Shown here: positions 31,540-44,484 of the stretch, one piece after another
How the letters are laid out: the number at the start of each line of letters is the position of its first letter
Numbering within the stretch: position 1 is the first letter of the stretch
Assembly (NCBI GenBank): GCA_950097015.1
Contig: CATNEN010000012.1
Coordinates: forward strand, 1,977,501 to 2,041,500
Source: Macrostomum hystrix
Taxonomy: Eukaryota > Platyhelminthes > Macrostomidae
DNA: 64,000 nt
Direction of reading: 5' to 3'
Notes under the pieces: generated by a model
Seen by the model: only the letters and a program-made list of their open reading frames with translations
The model's database searches: none
What the model was told of the DNA's origin: nothing
Program-made: the position numbers and the translations under genes

Positions 31540-34500
31540 ATTACTTCCTGCCTAAAGCTTGTAGTGCTTAGCCTTAATTCCAGTAACTCCAGTAAATTAC
31601 TTCCTGCCTAAAGCTTGTAGTGCTTAGCCTTAATTCCAGTAATTCCAGTAAATTACTTCCTGCCTAAAGCTTGTAGTGCTTAGCCTTAATTCCAGTAACT
31701 CCAGTAAATTACTTCCTGCCTAAAGCTTGTAGTGCTTAGCCTTATTTCCAGTAATTCCAGTAAATTACTTCCTGCCTAAAGCTTGTAGTGCTTAGCCTTA
31801 TTTCCAGTAATTCCAGTAAATTACTTCCTGCCTAAAGCTTGTGGTGCTTAGCCTTAATTCCAGTTACTCCAGTAAATTACTTCCTGCCTAAAGCTTGTGG
31901 TGCTTAGCCTTATTTCCAGTAATTCCAGTAAATTACTTCCTGCCTAAAGCTTGTAGTGCTTAGCCTTATTTCCAGTAATTCCAGTAAATTACTTCCGGCC
32001 TAAAGCTTGTGGTGCTTAGCCTTATTTCCAGTAATTCCAGTAAATTACTTCCTGCCTAAAGCTTGTGGTGCTTAGCCTTAATTCCAGTAACTCCAGTAAA
32101 TTACTTCCGGCCTAAAGCTTGTGGTGCTTAGCCTTAATTCCAGTTATTCCAGTAAATTACTTCCTGCCTAAAGCTTGTAGTGCTTAGCCTTATTTCCAGT
32201 AATTCCAGTAAATTACTTCCTGCCTAAAGCTTGTAGTGCTTAGCCTTATTTCCAGTAATTCCAGTAAATTACTTCCTGCCTAAAGCTTGTAGTGCTTAGC
32301 CTTATTTCCAGTAATTCCAGTAAATTACTTCCTGCCTAAAGCTTGTAGTGCTTAGCCTTATTTCCAGTAATTCCAGTAAATTACTTCCTGCTTAAAGCTT
32401 GTGGTGCTTAGCCTTATTTCCAGTAATTCCAGTAAATTACTTCCTGCCTAAAGCTTGTAGTGCTTAGCCTTATTTCCAGTAATTCCAGTAAATTACTTCC
32501 TGCCTAAAGCTTGTAGTGCTTAGCCTTATTTCCAGTAATTCCAGTAAATTACTTCCTGCCTAAAGCTTGTAGTGCTTAGCCTTAATTCCAGTAACTCCAG
32601 TAAATTACTTCCTGCCTAAAGCTTGTAGTGCTTAGCCTTAATTCCAGTAACTCCAGTAAATTACTTCCTGCCTAAAGCTTGTAGTGCTTAGCCTTATTTC
32701 CAGTAATTCCAGTAAATTACTTCCTGCCTAAAGCTTGTGGTGCTTAGCCTTATTTCCAGTAATTCCAGTAAATTACTTCCTGCCTAAAGCTTGTAGTGCT
32801 TAGCCTTATTTCCAGTAATTCCAGTAAATTACTTCCTGCCTAAAGCTTGGAGTGCTTAGCCTTATTTCCAGTAATTCCAGTAAATTACTTCCTGCCTAAA
32901 GCTTGTAGTGCTTAGCCTTATTTCCAGTAATTCCAGTAAATTACTTCCTGCCTAAAGCTTGTAGTGCTTAGCCTTATTTCCAGTAATTCCAGTAAATTAC
33001 TTCCTGCCTAAAGCTTGTAGTGCTTAGCCTTAATTCCAGTAACTCCAGTAAATTACTTCCTGCCTAAAGCTTGTAGTGCTTAGCCTTAATTCCAGTAACT
33101 CCAGTAAATTACTTCCTGCCTAAAGCTTGTAGTGCTTAGCCTTATTTCCAGTAATTCCAGTAAATTACTTCCTGCCTAAAGCTTGTGGTGCTTAGCCTTA
33201 TTTCCAGTAATTCCAGTAAATTACTTCCTGCCTAAAGCTTGTAGTGCTTAGCCTTATTTCCAGTAACTCCAGTAAATTACTTCCGGCCTAAAGCTTGTGG
33301 TGCTTAGCCTTATTTCCAGTAATTCCAGTAAATTACTTCCGGCCTAAAGCTTGTGGTGCTTAGCCTTATTTCCAGTAATTCCAGTAAATTACTTCCGGCC
33401 TAAAGCTTGTAGTGCTTAGCCTTATTTCCAGTAATTCCAGTAAATTACTTCCTGCCTAAAGCTTGTAGTGCTTAGCCTTATTTCCAGTAATTCCAGTAAA
33501 TTACTTCCTGCCTAAAGCTTGTGGTGCTTAGCCTTAATTCCAGTAACTCCAGTAAATTACTTCCTGCCTAAAGCTTGTAGTGCTTAGCCTTAATTCCAGT
33601 AACTCCAGTAAATTACTTCCTGCCTAAAGCTTGTAGTGCTTAGCCTTATTTCCAGTAATTCCAGTAAATTACTTCCTGCCTAAAGCTTGTGGTGCTTAGC
33701 CTTATTTCCAGTAATTCCAGTAAATTACTTCCTGCCTAAAGCTTGTAGTGCTTAGCCTTATTTCCAGTAACTCCAGTAAATTACTTCCGGCCTAAAGCTT
33801 GTGGTGCTTAGCCTTATTTCCAGTAATTCCAGTAAATTACTTCCGGCCTAAAGCTTGTGGTGCTTAGCCTTATTTCCAGTAATTCCAGTAAATTACTTCC
33901 GGCCTAAAGCTTGTAGTGCTTAGCCTTATTTCCAGTAATTCCAGTAAATTACTTCCTGCCTAAAGCTTGTAGTGCTTAGCCTTATTTCCAGTAATTCCAG
34001 TAAATTACTTCCTGCCTAAAGCTTGTGGTGCTTAGCCTTATTTCCAGTAATTCCAGTAAATTACTTCCTGCCTAAAGCTTGTGGTGCTTAGCCTTAATTC
34101 CAGTAACTCCAGTAAATTACTTCCGGCCTAAAGCTTGTAGTGCTTAGCCTTATTTCCAGTAATTCCAGTAAATTACTTCCGGCCTAAAGCTTGTAGTGCT
34201 TAGCCTTATTTCCAGTAACTCCAGTAAATTACTTCCGGCCTAAAGCTTGTACTGCTTAGCCTTATTTCCAGTAATTCCAGTAAATTACTTCCTGCCTAAA
34301 GCTTGTGGTGCTTAGCCTTAATTCCAGTAACTCCAGTAAATTACTTCCGGCCTAAAGCTTGTAGTGCTTAGCCTTATTTCCAGTAATTCCAGTAAATTAC
34401 TTCCGGCCTAAAGCTTGTGGTGCTTAGCCTTAATTCCAGTAACTCCAGTAAATTACTTCCGGCCTAAAGCTTGTAGTGCTTAGCCTTATTTCCAGTAATT

Positions 34501-35003
34501 CCAGTAAATTACTTCCTGCCTAAAGCTTGTAGTGCTTAGCCTTATTTCCAGTAACTCCAGTAAATTACTTCCGGCCTAAAGCTTGTACTGCTTAGCCTTA
34601 ATTCCAGTAACTCCAGTAAATTACTTCCTGCCTAAAGCTTGTAGTGCTTAGCCTTATTTCCAGTAATTCCAGTAAATTACTTCCTGCCTAAAGCTTGTGG
34701 TGCTTAGCCTTAATTCCAGTAACTCCAGTAAATTACTTCCGGCCTAAAGCTTGTAGTGCTTAGCCTTATTTCCAGTAATTCCAGTAAATTACTTCCGGCC
34801 TAAAGCTTGTAGTGCTTAGCCTTATTTCCAGTAACTCCAGTAAATTACTTCCGGCCTAAAGCTTGTACTGCTTAGCCTTAATTCCAGTAACTCCAGTAAA
34901 TTACTTCCGGCCTAAAGCTTGTAGTGCTTAGCCTTATTTCCAGTAATTCCAGTAAATTACTTCCGGCCTAAAGCTTGTGGTGCTTAGCCTTATTTCCAGT
35001 AAC
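31540..35003. repeat. 56-bp satellite array, about 62 copies
   Basis: Unit contains CTGCCTAAAGCTTGTAGTGC, then TTAGCCTTATTTCCAGTAAT and TCCAGTAAATTACTTC. Few positions vary (CTGCC/CGGCC, TAGTG/TGGTG, TTATT/TTAAT, AATTCC/AACTCC). Combinations of variants repeat every 504 bp (nine units) between about 33120 and 34020. Each unit has a HindIII site (AAGCTT). Largest array of the window, between PDCD2L and DLG5. Confidence 0.97.
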
Positions 35004-35652
35004 TGTTTAGAAATTTTCAACCGCTGCTGGTTTCACTTGCTTAGTTTTTACGCGGAGGGCCGTTTGAGTAAGAAATTTAAGTGAAAATTTACATATTTCA
35101 ATATATATTCTGCTAGAGACAAAATAGACAGTACACTAAAGAAGTGACACAACCCAAGAAAAATAAAACGACAAAGAGTACACACGCAGAGGCGCATGAG
35201 AGCACAATGTATTTAACTCGCATTGTTAAAAGCAACAAAATGATATGCTAATCACTGATTTAAATTCTTTTTACATCGAGTCAATCTAATCTTATGTCTC
35301 GCATCATACTACTCATACTCGGTCCCGTTAGCAGTAGTGCAGGCAAAATGTGAAAAATCTGAACTGCTTTTTTTATTTAAGGATGTGCGCTTTCTATCAC
35401 AAAATCTTTGCAAAGCACTATTCAACTGCATCACTGGCTACTACCGACCAGTGAGTCGTAGTAGTATACTAAGTATCAAATCGAGTTTTTTATCTAGCAC
35501 ACAAATTGTGAATAAACAATTCGGAGCTTTAGAAGCCCCAAAAACTAGACAAAACGATAGTACACAATTCCATTATTTCAATTCAACTCCATTTGTTTCT
35601 CTTTAATACAGTGTGTCGATAAAAGACCAAAAAAGCAATTAAAAAAATACTA
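35004..35652. other. DLG5 3' flank
   Basis: AT-rich; contains the DLG5 3' untranslated region on the minus strand, but no gene of its own. Confidence 0.6.
35602..35607 (-). terminator. candidate polyadenylation signal ATTAAA of DLG5
   Basis: A variant hexamer on the minus strand, about 46 nt after the DLG5 stop codon (35653-35655). Confidence 0.4.
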
Positions 35653-35762
35653 TCACGGAACAATTGGATCGCCAGTGATCCAAATCGGGCTGTTCTGATC
35701 GCGAGCCACAACGCTCACAATTTGCGAGGCCATGAAAGAGAAGACGCCGCCCTGGATGCACG
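35653..35762 (-). CDS. DLG5: DLG5 terminal exon
   Basis: Too short for routine ORF calling. After the acceptor CCCGCAG at 35763 it reads CIQGGVFSFMASQIVSVVAR, then DQNSPIWITGDPIVP and stop. This matches the family C-terminus (IQGG...QI...V...Q....WI). Its first two bases complete the Ala codon begun by the last base of exon 38149-39673, confirming the join. It closes the guanylate-kinase-like domain. Confidence 0.9.
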
Positions 35763-38700
35763 CTGCGGGATAATGGGGCAGGTGGATGTAATGCATTACG
35801 TACGCGCTTACGAGCTACTGAAAGTAGATAAATCGAGTTTTTGTAGTAAAAATAGTCTGAGAAACGGTTGCTGTCACTCAGAATGTAGCAAATTAATTTT
35901 CTGCAAACACTTGTGAAAATTTGAACAGATTCCCAGGTAGAATGCGTTTTTAAGGAGATTCCTTGGACGATTCTTGAGCAGATTCCAAAAAACAGAAAGC
36001 GACTTTAATGAATATTTTTTGGACGATTCTTGGGTAGATTCCTACACACAGACTGTGACCTAAGTGGATATTCCTTCAACGATTCTTGGGTAGATTCCTG
36101 CACAAAGACTTTGACCTAAATGGAGATTCCTTCAACGATTCTTGGGCAGATTCCTGCACAAAGACTTTGACCTAAATGGATATTCCTTCAACGATTCTTG
36201 GGCAGATTCCTGCACACAGACTGTGACCTAAATGGAGATTCCTTCAACGATTCTTGGGCAGATTCCTGCACACAGACTGTGACCTAAATGGATATTCCTT
36301 CAACGATTCTTGGGTAGATTCCTGCACAAAGACTTTGACCTAAATGGATATTCCTTCAACGATTCTTGGGCAGATTCCTGCACAAAGACTTTGACCTAAA
36401 TGGATATTCCTTCAACGATTCTTGGGTAGATTCCTACACATAGAATGCGAATTTACTTAATATTCCTTGGACGATTCTTGGGTAGATTCCTACACATAGA
36501 ATGCGAATTTACTTAATATTCCTTGGACGATTCTTGGGTAGATTCCTACACATAGAATGCGAATTTACTTAATATTCCTTGGACGATTCTTGGGTAGATT
36601 CCTACACATAGAATGCGAATTTACTTAATATTCCTTGGACGATTCTTGGGTAGATTACTACACATAGAATGCGAATTTACTTAATATTCCTTGGACGATT
36701 CTTGGGTAGATTCCTACACATAGAATGCGAATTTACTTAATATTCCTTGGACGATTCTTGAGCAGATTCCTACACACAGACTGCGACCTAAATGGAGATT
36801 CCTTGGACGATTCTTGGGCAGATTCCTACACATGGAATGCGGTTTGAAGGATTTCCTTGGACGATTCTTGAGCAGATTTCTACAGACAGGGTCCGATTTA
36901 ATAAGAAGATTTGACAGAATTCTAGGATTCATAAGGCTTTGGGGACAACAATTAAATATGAAACTTTAGCCTAAAGTAAAGCCTAGGTTTATTCTCTGAA
37001 GTTGCCAATTTCTTTCTGCACTGATTCCTTTCTTTAGTCTCCCCTCCTGGCCTGAAAGGACCTCTTTGCCGATTTGCAAAAATACAGTTATTATGAACTT
37101 CTAATCCCAGCGGGGACTCCCACTCTCTGTCCTACCAGCTCCAGACACTCCGATCTGGTAAAAACATCGAAGAGAGTAGAGAAGAAGAAGAGAGGGGGAA
37201 CTAAGCATTCCAATAATAATGAGGCACTTCAAAATTGGCCAAGCAGTGGAGAGGCAGCTGGAGAGAGACAGAGGGAAGAGAGACTTAGAGAGGCTGCAGT
37301 AGGGCAGCTGGAGTGTGTCACAAAGGACTCAAACTCCGCACTGTTCCCCATCTCTAGGGAAGAGGCAAGGTGACAGTGGAGCATTAATTCTGGCTGCTAG
37401 GGGAAGGAAAAAAAATTAATCTGTTCTCTGGTTCCATTACAATACTTTTGTGATACTAAATACACATAAGTGATGGCTTAGAACACAACACAAGTAAATA
37501 GTCTCTATTTAAATTTCCATCACTGCTACCAAAGATCCCAGAATGGTACTTTTAAGATCCCAAAACACCCACGAAAAGCAAAGATCCCAAATTGGGATTC
37601 TTAAGATCATAAGCACACTCCAATAGTAAAGATCCCAGAATGGGATTCTTAAGATCCCAAATACACTCGAATAGAAATGATCCCAAATTGGGATTCTTAA
37701 GATCATAAGCACACTCCAATAGTAAAGATCCCAGAATGGGATTCTTAAGATCCCAAATACACTCGAATAGAAATTATCCCAAATTGGGAGTCTTAAGATC
37801 CCAAACACACTCGAATAGCAAAGATCCCAAATTGGGATTCTTAAGATCCCAAACACACTCCAATAGTAAAGATCCCAGAATGGGATTCTTAAGATCCCAC
37901 ACACTCGAATAGAAATGATCCCGAATTGGGATTCTTAAGATCCCAAACACACACGAATAGCAAAGATCCTAAATTGGGATTCTTAAGATCCCAAACACAC
38001 TCCAATAGTAAAGATCCCGAATTGGGATTCTTAAGATCCCAAACACACACGAATAGCAAAGATCCTAAATTGGGATTCTTAAGATCCCAAACACCCACGA
38101 ATAGCAGAGATCCCAAATTGGGATTCTTAGCATTCCGAAAGCGCTCACCAGTCAGCACCGGCTGCAACTCCTCCTCCAGAGCAGCCGCCCGTTTCAGCAA
38201 CTCCTTGGCAGCATGGCCGTTGATTTTCTCCGGACAGTAGCGCGGATCCCTGGCCTCCTTAACCAGCTTGTGATTACGGTAGCGCAGCAGAAGCACAATG
38301 GGATAGACTCTGTGCAGCCGCTGCAGCTGGTCCACCTGGGCGGGTCCGGAGGCCAGCTGCAGCAGGCCGTGCCTGGCTGAGTCAGCGGCGCAGGCGCCGG
38401 CCACCCGGTCAAGGGGCAGCGGGCCCAGCTGGTAGAACAGATCGGCCCGCTCGGCGCACAGAGCCCGGCTAAGAGCTTCGGCTAGGGGACCAAGGATGGC
38501 CACTGGCCTGGGCCCTGCGGCGCCCGGATCCGAAACAAGGTCAGTCCGACTGTAGGCGGGCAGCGGCAGGCGCAGATGTGGATGCAAATAGTCGGCAGAG
38601 GATGAATTAGAGGCCGACGAAGCTGCTGAGGAGCTGCGCTTGCCAGAGGAGCGACGAAGGCTGACAGAGCGGCTGCCCAAATTGGTCTGCATGAGGGCCA

Positions 38701-41700
38701 GCTGCTGCTGCTGCTGAGTGGCCAGCAGCCGCCTAGGCGACGGAACTAAGCCGCTGCGAATTCGCTGTCCGGCTCCGTCAAGCAGCCAGGCGAACCACCA
38801 GCCGGACGGTCGGCCAGCCGGTCGAGTGTCGGTCACCAGTAGGACGTCGTGCTGTCGAAACGTCAGCAACGGCTCCGGCATCGTCGAGTCGTCGGACGTC
38901 GACACTGCGGCGACAGCATCGGAGCCGGACATCTGGGCGAAGTTGGGTCGAACAAACAACGCGTCGTGCTCCCCGATGCCGGCAGCGGAGGCGGCAATGG
39001 CGGCGACCACTGCGTCCAGCCGAGACGGCCGATGCTGCACCAACAGGCGAGCCTCGTCCGTGGCCGCGGCAGCCGCCCTCGCTAGCTCCTGATTGGCCGA
39101 TTCAGCGGTTAGGCCGCGAAAGTCGATTCCGTTGCACTGCAGTATGAGGTCGCCTGGCATCAGGCCGGCGATTCCCGGCTCAACCTCCGACACCAGGATG
39201 CCGGTCTCGGAGCCGCCGACAAAGGAGAAGCCCAGAGACAATGGGCGCCCACCGCCGCTAACTGACGGTTGAAGGAAAACCCAGCGAGGTTCCTCCGGGT
39301 CAGATGGCTGGTGTTGGTGTTGCTGCTGATTTTGATGAATCTGCTGCTGCTGCGGTTGCTGCTGCTGCTGCTGCGGTTGCTGGTGCTGCCGCAGTTGATG
39401 CCTAGCTGATGGAGAGTTTGTCGGCGTGGTGTCATTGTCTGGAGCGCTGCAGCAGTACTGCACTAACAGGGTGGCCACCTCCTCTCTGCAGTCGTTCAGC
39501 ACCTGCCTCGCATTGTGATAGAATGCTGTGCGCAGATTGACGCCGCAGAATTCCAGGATGCGATCGCCGGCTAGGAGGCCGGCCCTGTCCGCCAGGCTGC
39601 CCGGCTGCACGGAACTGATGTAGATGCCGCCCTGCTGGCCGGCGTGAATGCGAATCCCGAGCGGCTCCGAGCCCTGTGGTTGCGGGTTGGGAGACAGAAT
39701 GGCTGGAATCAGCTGCGGCTAGTCGGATGGACGCGGCTGTTTTAGGCCATTTATATTGGCAACCTCCAGGCTTTGCGGAGTTCTAAGTAAAACGGAATGG
39801 TCTAAGTCTGATAAAGTACCGAACTTCAACAGGAATCGACGAGCTAGACTAAATAGATGAACTTTAACCAGAGAATCGACGAATTTCAGCAAGAATCGAC
39901 GAACTTCTACACGAGAACCGACGAACTTCTACACGAGAACCGACGAACTTCTACACGAGAACCGACGAACTTTAGAGACCCGACGAACTTTAAGAAGAAG
40001 CGACGAATTTCTACTAGCATGGACGAACTTCTACACTAGAACTGAAGCATTGAGAATTCGTAAAGTAGTGACTTGGTCTTGTTTTCTCAGGCCCATGAGT
40101 CCTGCGAAATCGACAAACAAATCGACAATCGACAAAAAAAATGCATCAAATACCGAATTGTCGATGCATGGATCGTCAGCTAACCTTGTCCATCCGAACT
40201 TGCCGCACAGAACCTGGCCGGGGCCGTCGACCACTAGACACGCCAGCGAGCGTCACGGTCGTTGTGGCCGTAGTCGTCATCGCCGAATTATTTGCCGAAC
40301 TCGTCAAGTAGGTTGCCACGCCGCTTTTGCCGCTGTCCGCCGAGGAGCTGCTAACTGAAGACAGTCGCGAGCCGGAGCCGTTCTTGGAGACGCTGGCTGA
40401 GCTCGGGATTCGAATCCGCTCGTTCGAGCCGCCGCCACCGAGCCACGGCAGCACGTCCGGCCTAGCAACACTGCCTGCATAGCAACCGCCACCGCTTCCA
40501 ACACTGCCGCCGCTGCTGCCGCCGCCGCTTCCGCTGCGCTCGGCCATCAGAACGGGAGCAGCCGATAGACGCTTGTCTGCCTTGGCTAAACGGCTCGCCG
40601 TGCCAGACGATTTCGGTCGGCGCTGAAATTTGAGGGGTAAAAATTTACTCGTAGAAAAATAATGCAGGAGTTTAACTACACGCAGAAGAGTGACAAACCT
40701 CATAGTGAGAACGAACGGTGGCTTCGTCGCTCCTAGCAACAGGTTCTGCCGATTCTGGTGACAGGTTTCCAGCACCAGTTGACACAGCCAGGACTCCCAA
40801 TCGAGGCTGCTGTTGCTGCTGATGCTGCTGACTATGATAGTTAGTATTGCTGTATCGATGCTGCTGCTGCTGTTGGTGTCTCAACTGATCGAAGCCGGGC
40901 AATGGCGGCGGCGATACGGGCGATGATAGGCGATGTCCGCCGCTGCCACAACCGCTAGCAGTAGGGAATACTAGCGGGAGCGGAGGTCGCTCTTTACGCT
41001 TGACGCCAATCTCACGGTCGGTGTTGAGGCCGCTAGAGAAGGCTGGGACGCAGCCGCCGCCGCTGCTGTCGACAAAATGGTCGCCATGCACGGTGGCATA
41101 TTTCTTACTATTGCTTCCACCGACGCCTCCAAAACCGCCGCCGCCTGCGCCGCCGCTGCCTCCACCGCCCCGCCGTCGATCGTAGCCGCGCAGCATGGAG
41201 TCCAGTTCGTCTATGGCAGCGACGGCGTCCTCTCGTTCGTTGATGCGATCACCGGGCGCATTCGACTTCTTGTTCGCCTTGCCGCCGCTGCCGCCGCCTC
41301 CTCCACTCCGGAAGCGACCAAGCAAACGTTCAAGCACCGAGTTTTTGCCGTGCCCATTTCCGCTTCCGGTTCCGCTTCCGGCGCCGCCGCTGCCGCATCC
41401 GCTGGGCTCCGATTCGCCAGTCTCGGTGCTCCAATGGCCAGTTGGCGATTTCGTCATTGAGCTGAGCGCAGAGTCTGGCGACTGAGCGCTGCCGCCAGCT
41501 GTTGCTATGCCGGCGTCTGTTCTGCCGTCTTCCGTTGCGTAGGCTCGATACGGACAGACCAGCAGTTGGCACGGCCGGTCGTCAGTACCGCTGCGACAAT
41601 CGGCTAGAACCTGACGAGCCTCAGCCAGACTCAGGCCGTCAAGTTGGCGCCCGTCGATTGCCAGCAGCCGGTCGCCGATAGCGATGCCACCGCCGCCGCC

Positions 41701-44192
41701 GTCGTTGTTGTCGTCTTCGTCAAATTCAACTGGCCTAGATCCTGGCTGGCGTTGAAGCACCCGCTTGACATAGAAGCCGGCGTCCAATTGAAACAGGTCG
41801 GCTGGCCGGGCGCCGTTAAGTCGCACGCTGACCGGATGAGTGCGCCAATGAATTCGTCGACGCCGAACAGTCAAGATGCAGCTGCCGCTTGACGAACCAC
41901 TGGCCTGCAGAGCGGCGTAGACTTCTTCGGCTGAGCGGCCGGTCATGTTGGCGCCGTTGACTCGGCAGATCTGATCGTTGACGCGCAGCCGGCCGTCAGC
42001 CTGACTGCCCGGGATGACGTTGAGCACGTACAGCGAGGCGTCGTTAACGGCCAGGGGCTGATGAGGACCTCCGGTGACCTGCGGGTGTCAATCATTGCGA
42101 GTCTTAATTAGTCATACAGTATTCGAATTAGTCATACAGTATTCTAATTAGTCATACAGTATTCGAATTAGTCATACAGTATTTTAATTAGTCATTCAGT
42201 ATTCTAATTAGTCATACAGTATTCGAATTAGTCATTCAGTATTCTAATTAGTCATTCAGTATTCTAATTAGTCATTAAGTATTTTAATTAGTCTTACAGT
42301 ATTTTAATGAGCCACAGAATAAGTTAATAATCACAGTCCCCATCGTGGCCCACCTGAAATCCCATGCTCTTTCCAATCGGACCGATGTCAACATCAACCA
42401 GACAATCCAAAGGTGTTAGCGAATCGCCAGCAGCAGAAGAAGAAGCGGTGGCGGCGGGAGCAGCAGCCGAGCTCAGCGCCTCCTGCAGCTGCCTGGCCAG
42501 GTGTCTCTTCTCAGTCTCCAGCTGGTCGCACCTGCGCATGATGTCGGCGTGCCTGGACACGGCCTGGTCCCGCTCGCTGCGCAGCTGTTCGCACAGATTG
42601 CGCAATGCCTCGCGCTCCTCCAAGGCGGCCGCTCGCTGTTGCAGTGCCCAATCGCGCTGCGACTGAGCGGTGGCCTGCAGCTGCCGCAGGTCGGCTGCCT
42701 CGTCTCGCAGGCGAACTAGTTCGGCTGCTGCCTCGCCGCCGGAGCCGCATCGCCTCTGGCGGCAGGCTTCCAGAGCTTCGTCCCGTTGAGCTTCAACGGC
42801 GCGCAGGCGATCTTCGGCTAGATCGCCGCGATTGGTTAATTGGCGAATCTCTTCGTGCACGTCGGCCCGTTCGGACATCACCTTGCGCCATTCGATGGAG
42901 ACGGCCTGGGAATTCTCCTGCTCGCGGTAGAGAGCCACGCGCAGGTCGCTCACCTGATTAGCGGGCAAGACATTGCTAGTCAGCAGCTCAGCAAACTATT
43001 GCCAGGTTAGATCAAAGAGAAATGTAGAAGGAAGGCCGTAAAGTCTCGTTACTTTTACCTTTCTGATTCTTTTGTACCAATTTCACAGATCTCACCTGCC
43101 AAGTTTGCTTTGTGCTTCTTGCCCTAGTGAAAGCTAACAGGGAAAGGTTAAAACGCAAAGCCTAGAGCTTTAGCTTTCTGACTGAGAGATTGGGAGTTCA
43201 ACGTCAACGTCAGCATCGGCTAGATATTCAGCGATTCTTGTCGAAGACCCTGGTGACAAGAACTAGTAACATTCCTCTGTATAAACTTAGCTGTAAAAAG
43301 GGTACCAGAATCAGCTCGGGTGCTCCACAGTCCACGGACTGAACAGCTGCCACTGGCTGTAGATCATGCCTATGTAAATATTCCAAAGGTTTTACAATTT
43401 TCGATACATATCGGCAATGTGTTCAACCCCGAAAACCCCCGTAAGCTTCAGTTGGGCCAAGAGCCCTCACCTGGCGCAGGAGAGCCAGTCGGTCGTCAGC
43501 CAGACTGCGCGCCTCGGCGGCCAGCTGGTCAAGCTGCAGCCGCAGGCCGGCTCTGTCCTGCTCGGAGGCACGCAAGGCGCTGCTGGCTTCGGCTTGCTTG
43601 CGATGCAAAGCGGCGCACATGGATTGCAGAGCCTCGCAGGACTGGCAGGCGCCGGACGACTGGGAGGCCGATGAGACGACGGCTGCTCCGGCCGGCATGG
43701 CGACGAAAACCCCTGTGGAGGAAGCAGCCGATGAAGTCGATGCCGGAGGTGGGGTAGGCTGCGCCTGGTGCAGAAGATGCTGGTGCTGCTGATGATGAAG
43801 CTGATGATGCATGGGATAGGCCAGAGAGGCTGGCGCGCGAGTTCCAGTGTAGACGTGATAATTTGAGTCGGAGCAGCCGATGCTTCCGCTGCTGCTACCC
43901 GCGACAGAGTGCTGTCTCTCGTGCTGCTGCTGTTGCTGGTGGTTTCTTAGAAACGCAATTTCAGCTGCAACGCAAAAAGAGAACTAAATATAAAGACAGA
44001 GGCAAAGGCAAAGTCAGAGAATGCAGTTTGCAACAATCTCGCTTATATACAGGCGAGCCTACACAGCGTGCATATTAAATAATATATATATATATATATA
44101 TATCCAGAGTTCCTTTCTCTTTTTCATCCATCCCCCCGTTTGCTAGCACTATCCGATCGACGGTTAACGGCGAAGCGTTAAGGATGAGGAAT

Positions 44193-44223
<31 letters not shown>

Positions 44224-44441
44224 AGAGAAAGAGCAGATATTATTAGGATGGTAAAGAATATACCGCTGCCATATACTATTATACCAGTTAGGGTCTGGTC
44301 TGGGTGGAGATAGTGTGAATAGATGCTTAGCCCTCCCTCCTATTTCTCTCCCGGACACTATTTAGTCCACCAGTGGGAGTCGGCTAAGCGAATAAGAGCC
44401 GAAGAGCTAAACGACTGGCCTAGAGCAGTTGAGAATGAGTA

Positions 44442-44484
<43 letters not shown>

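Noticed and set aside
37889-39610. 573-codon single reading of DLG5 ending in WDLKNPN repeats
   Set aside because: The part below 38149 is intron: a good donor is followed by the 48-bp array, and the true C-terminus is found in phase at 35653-35762.
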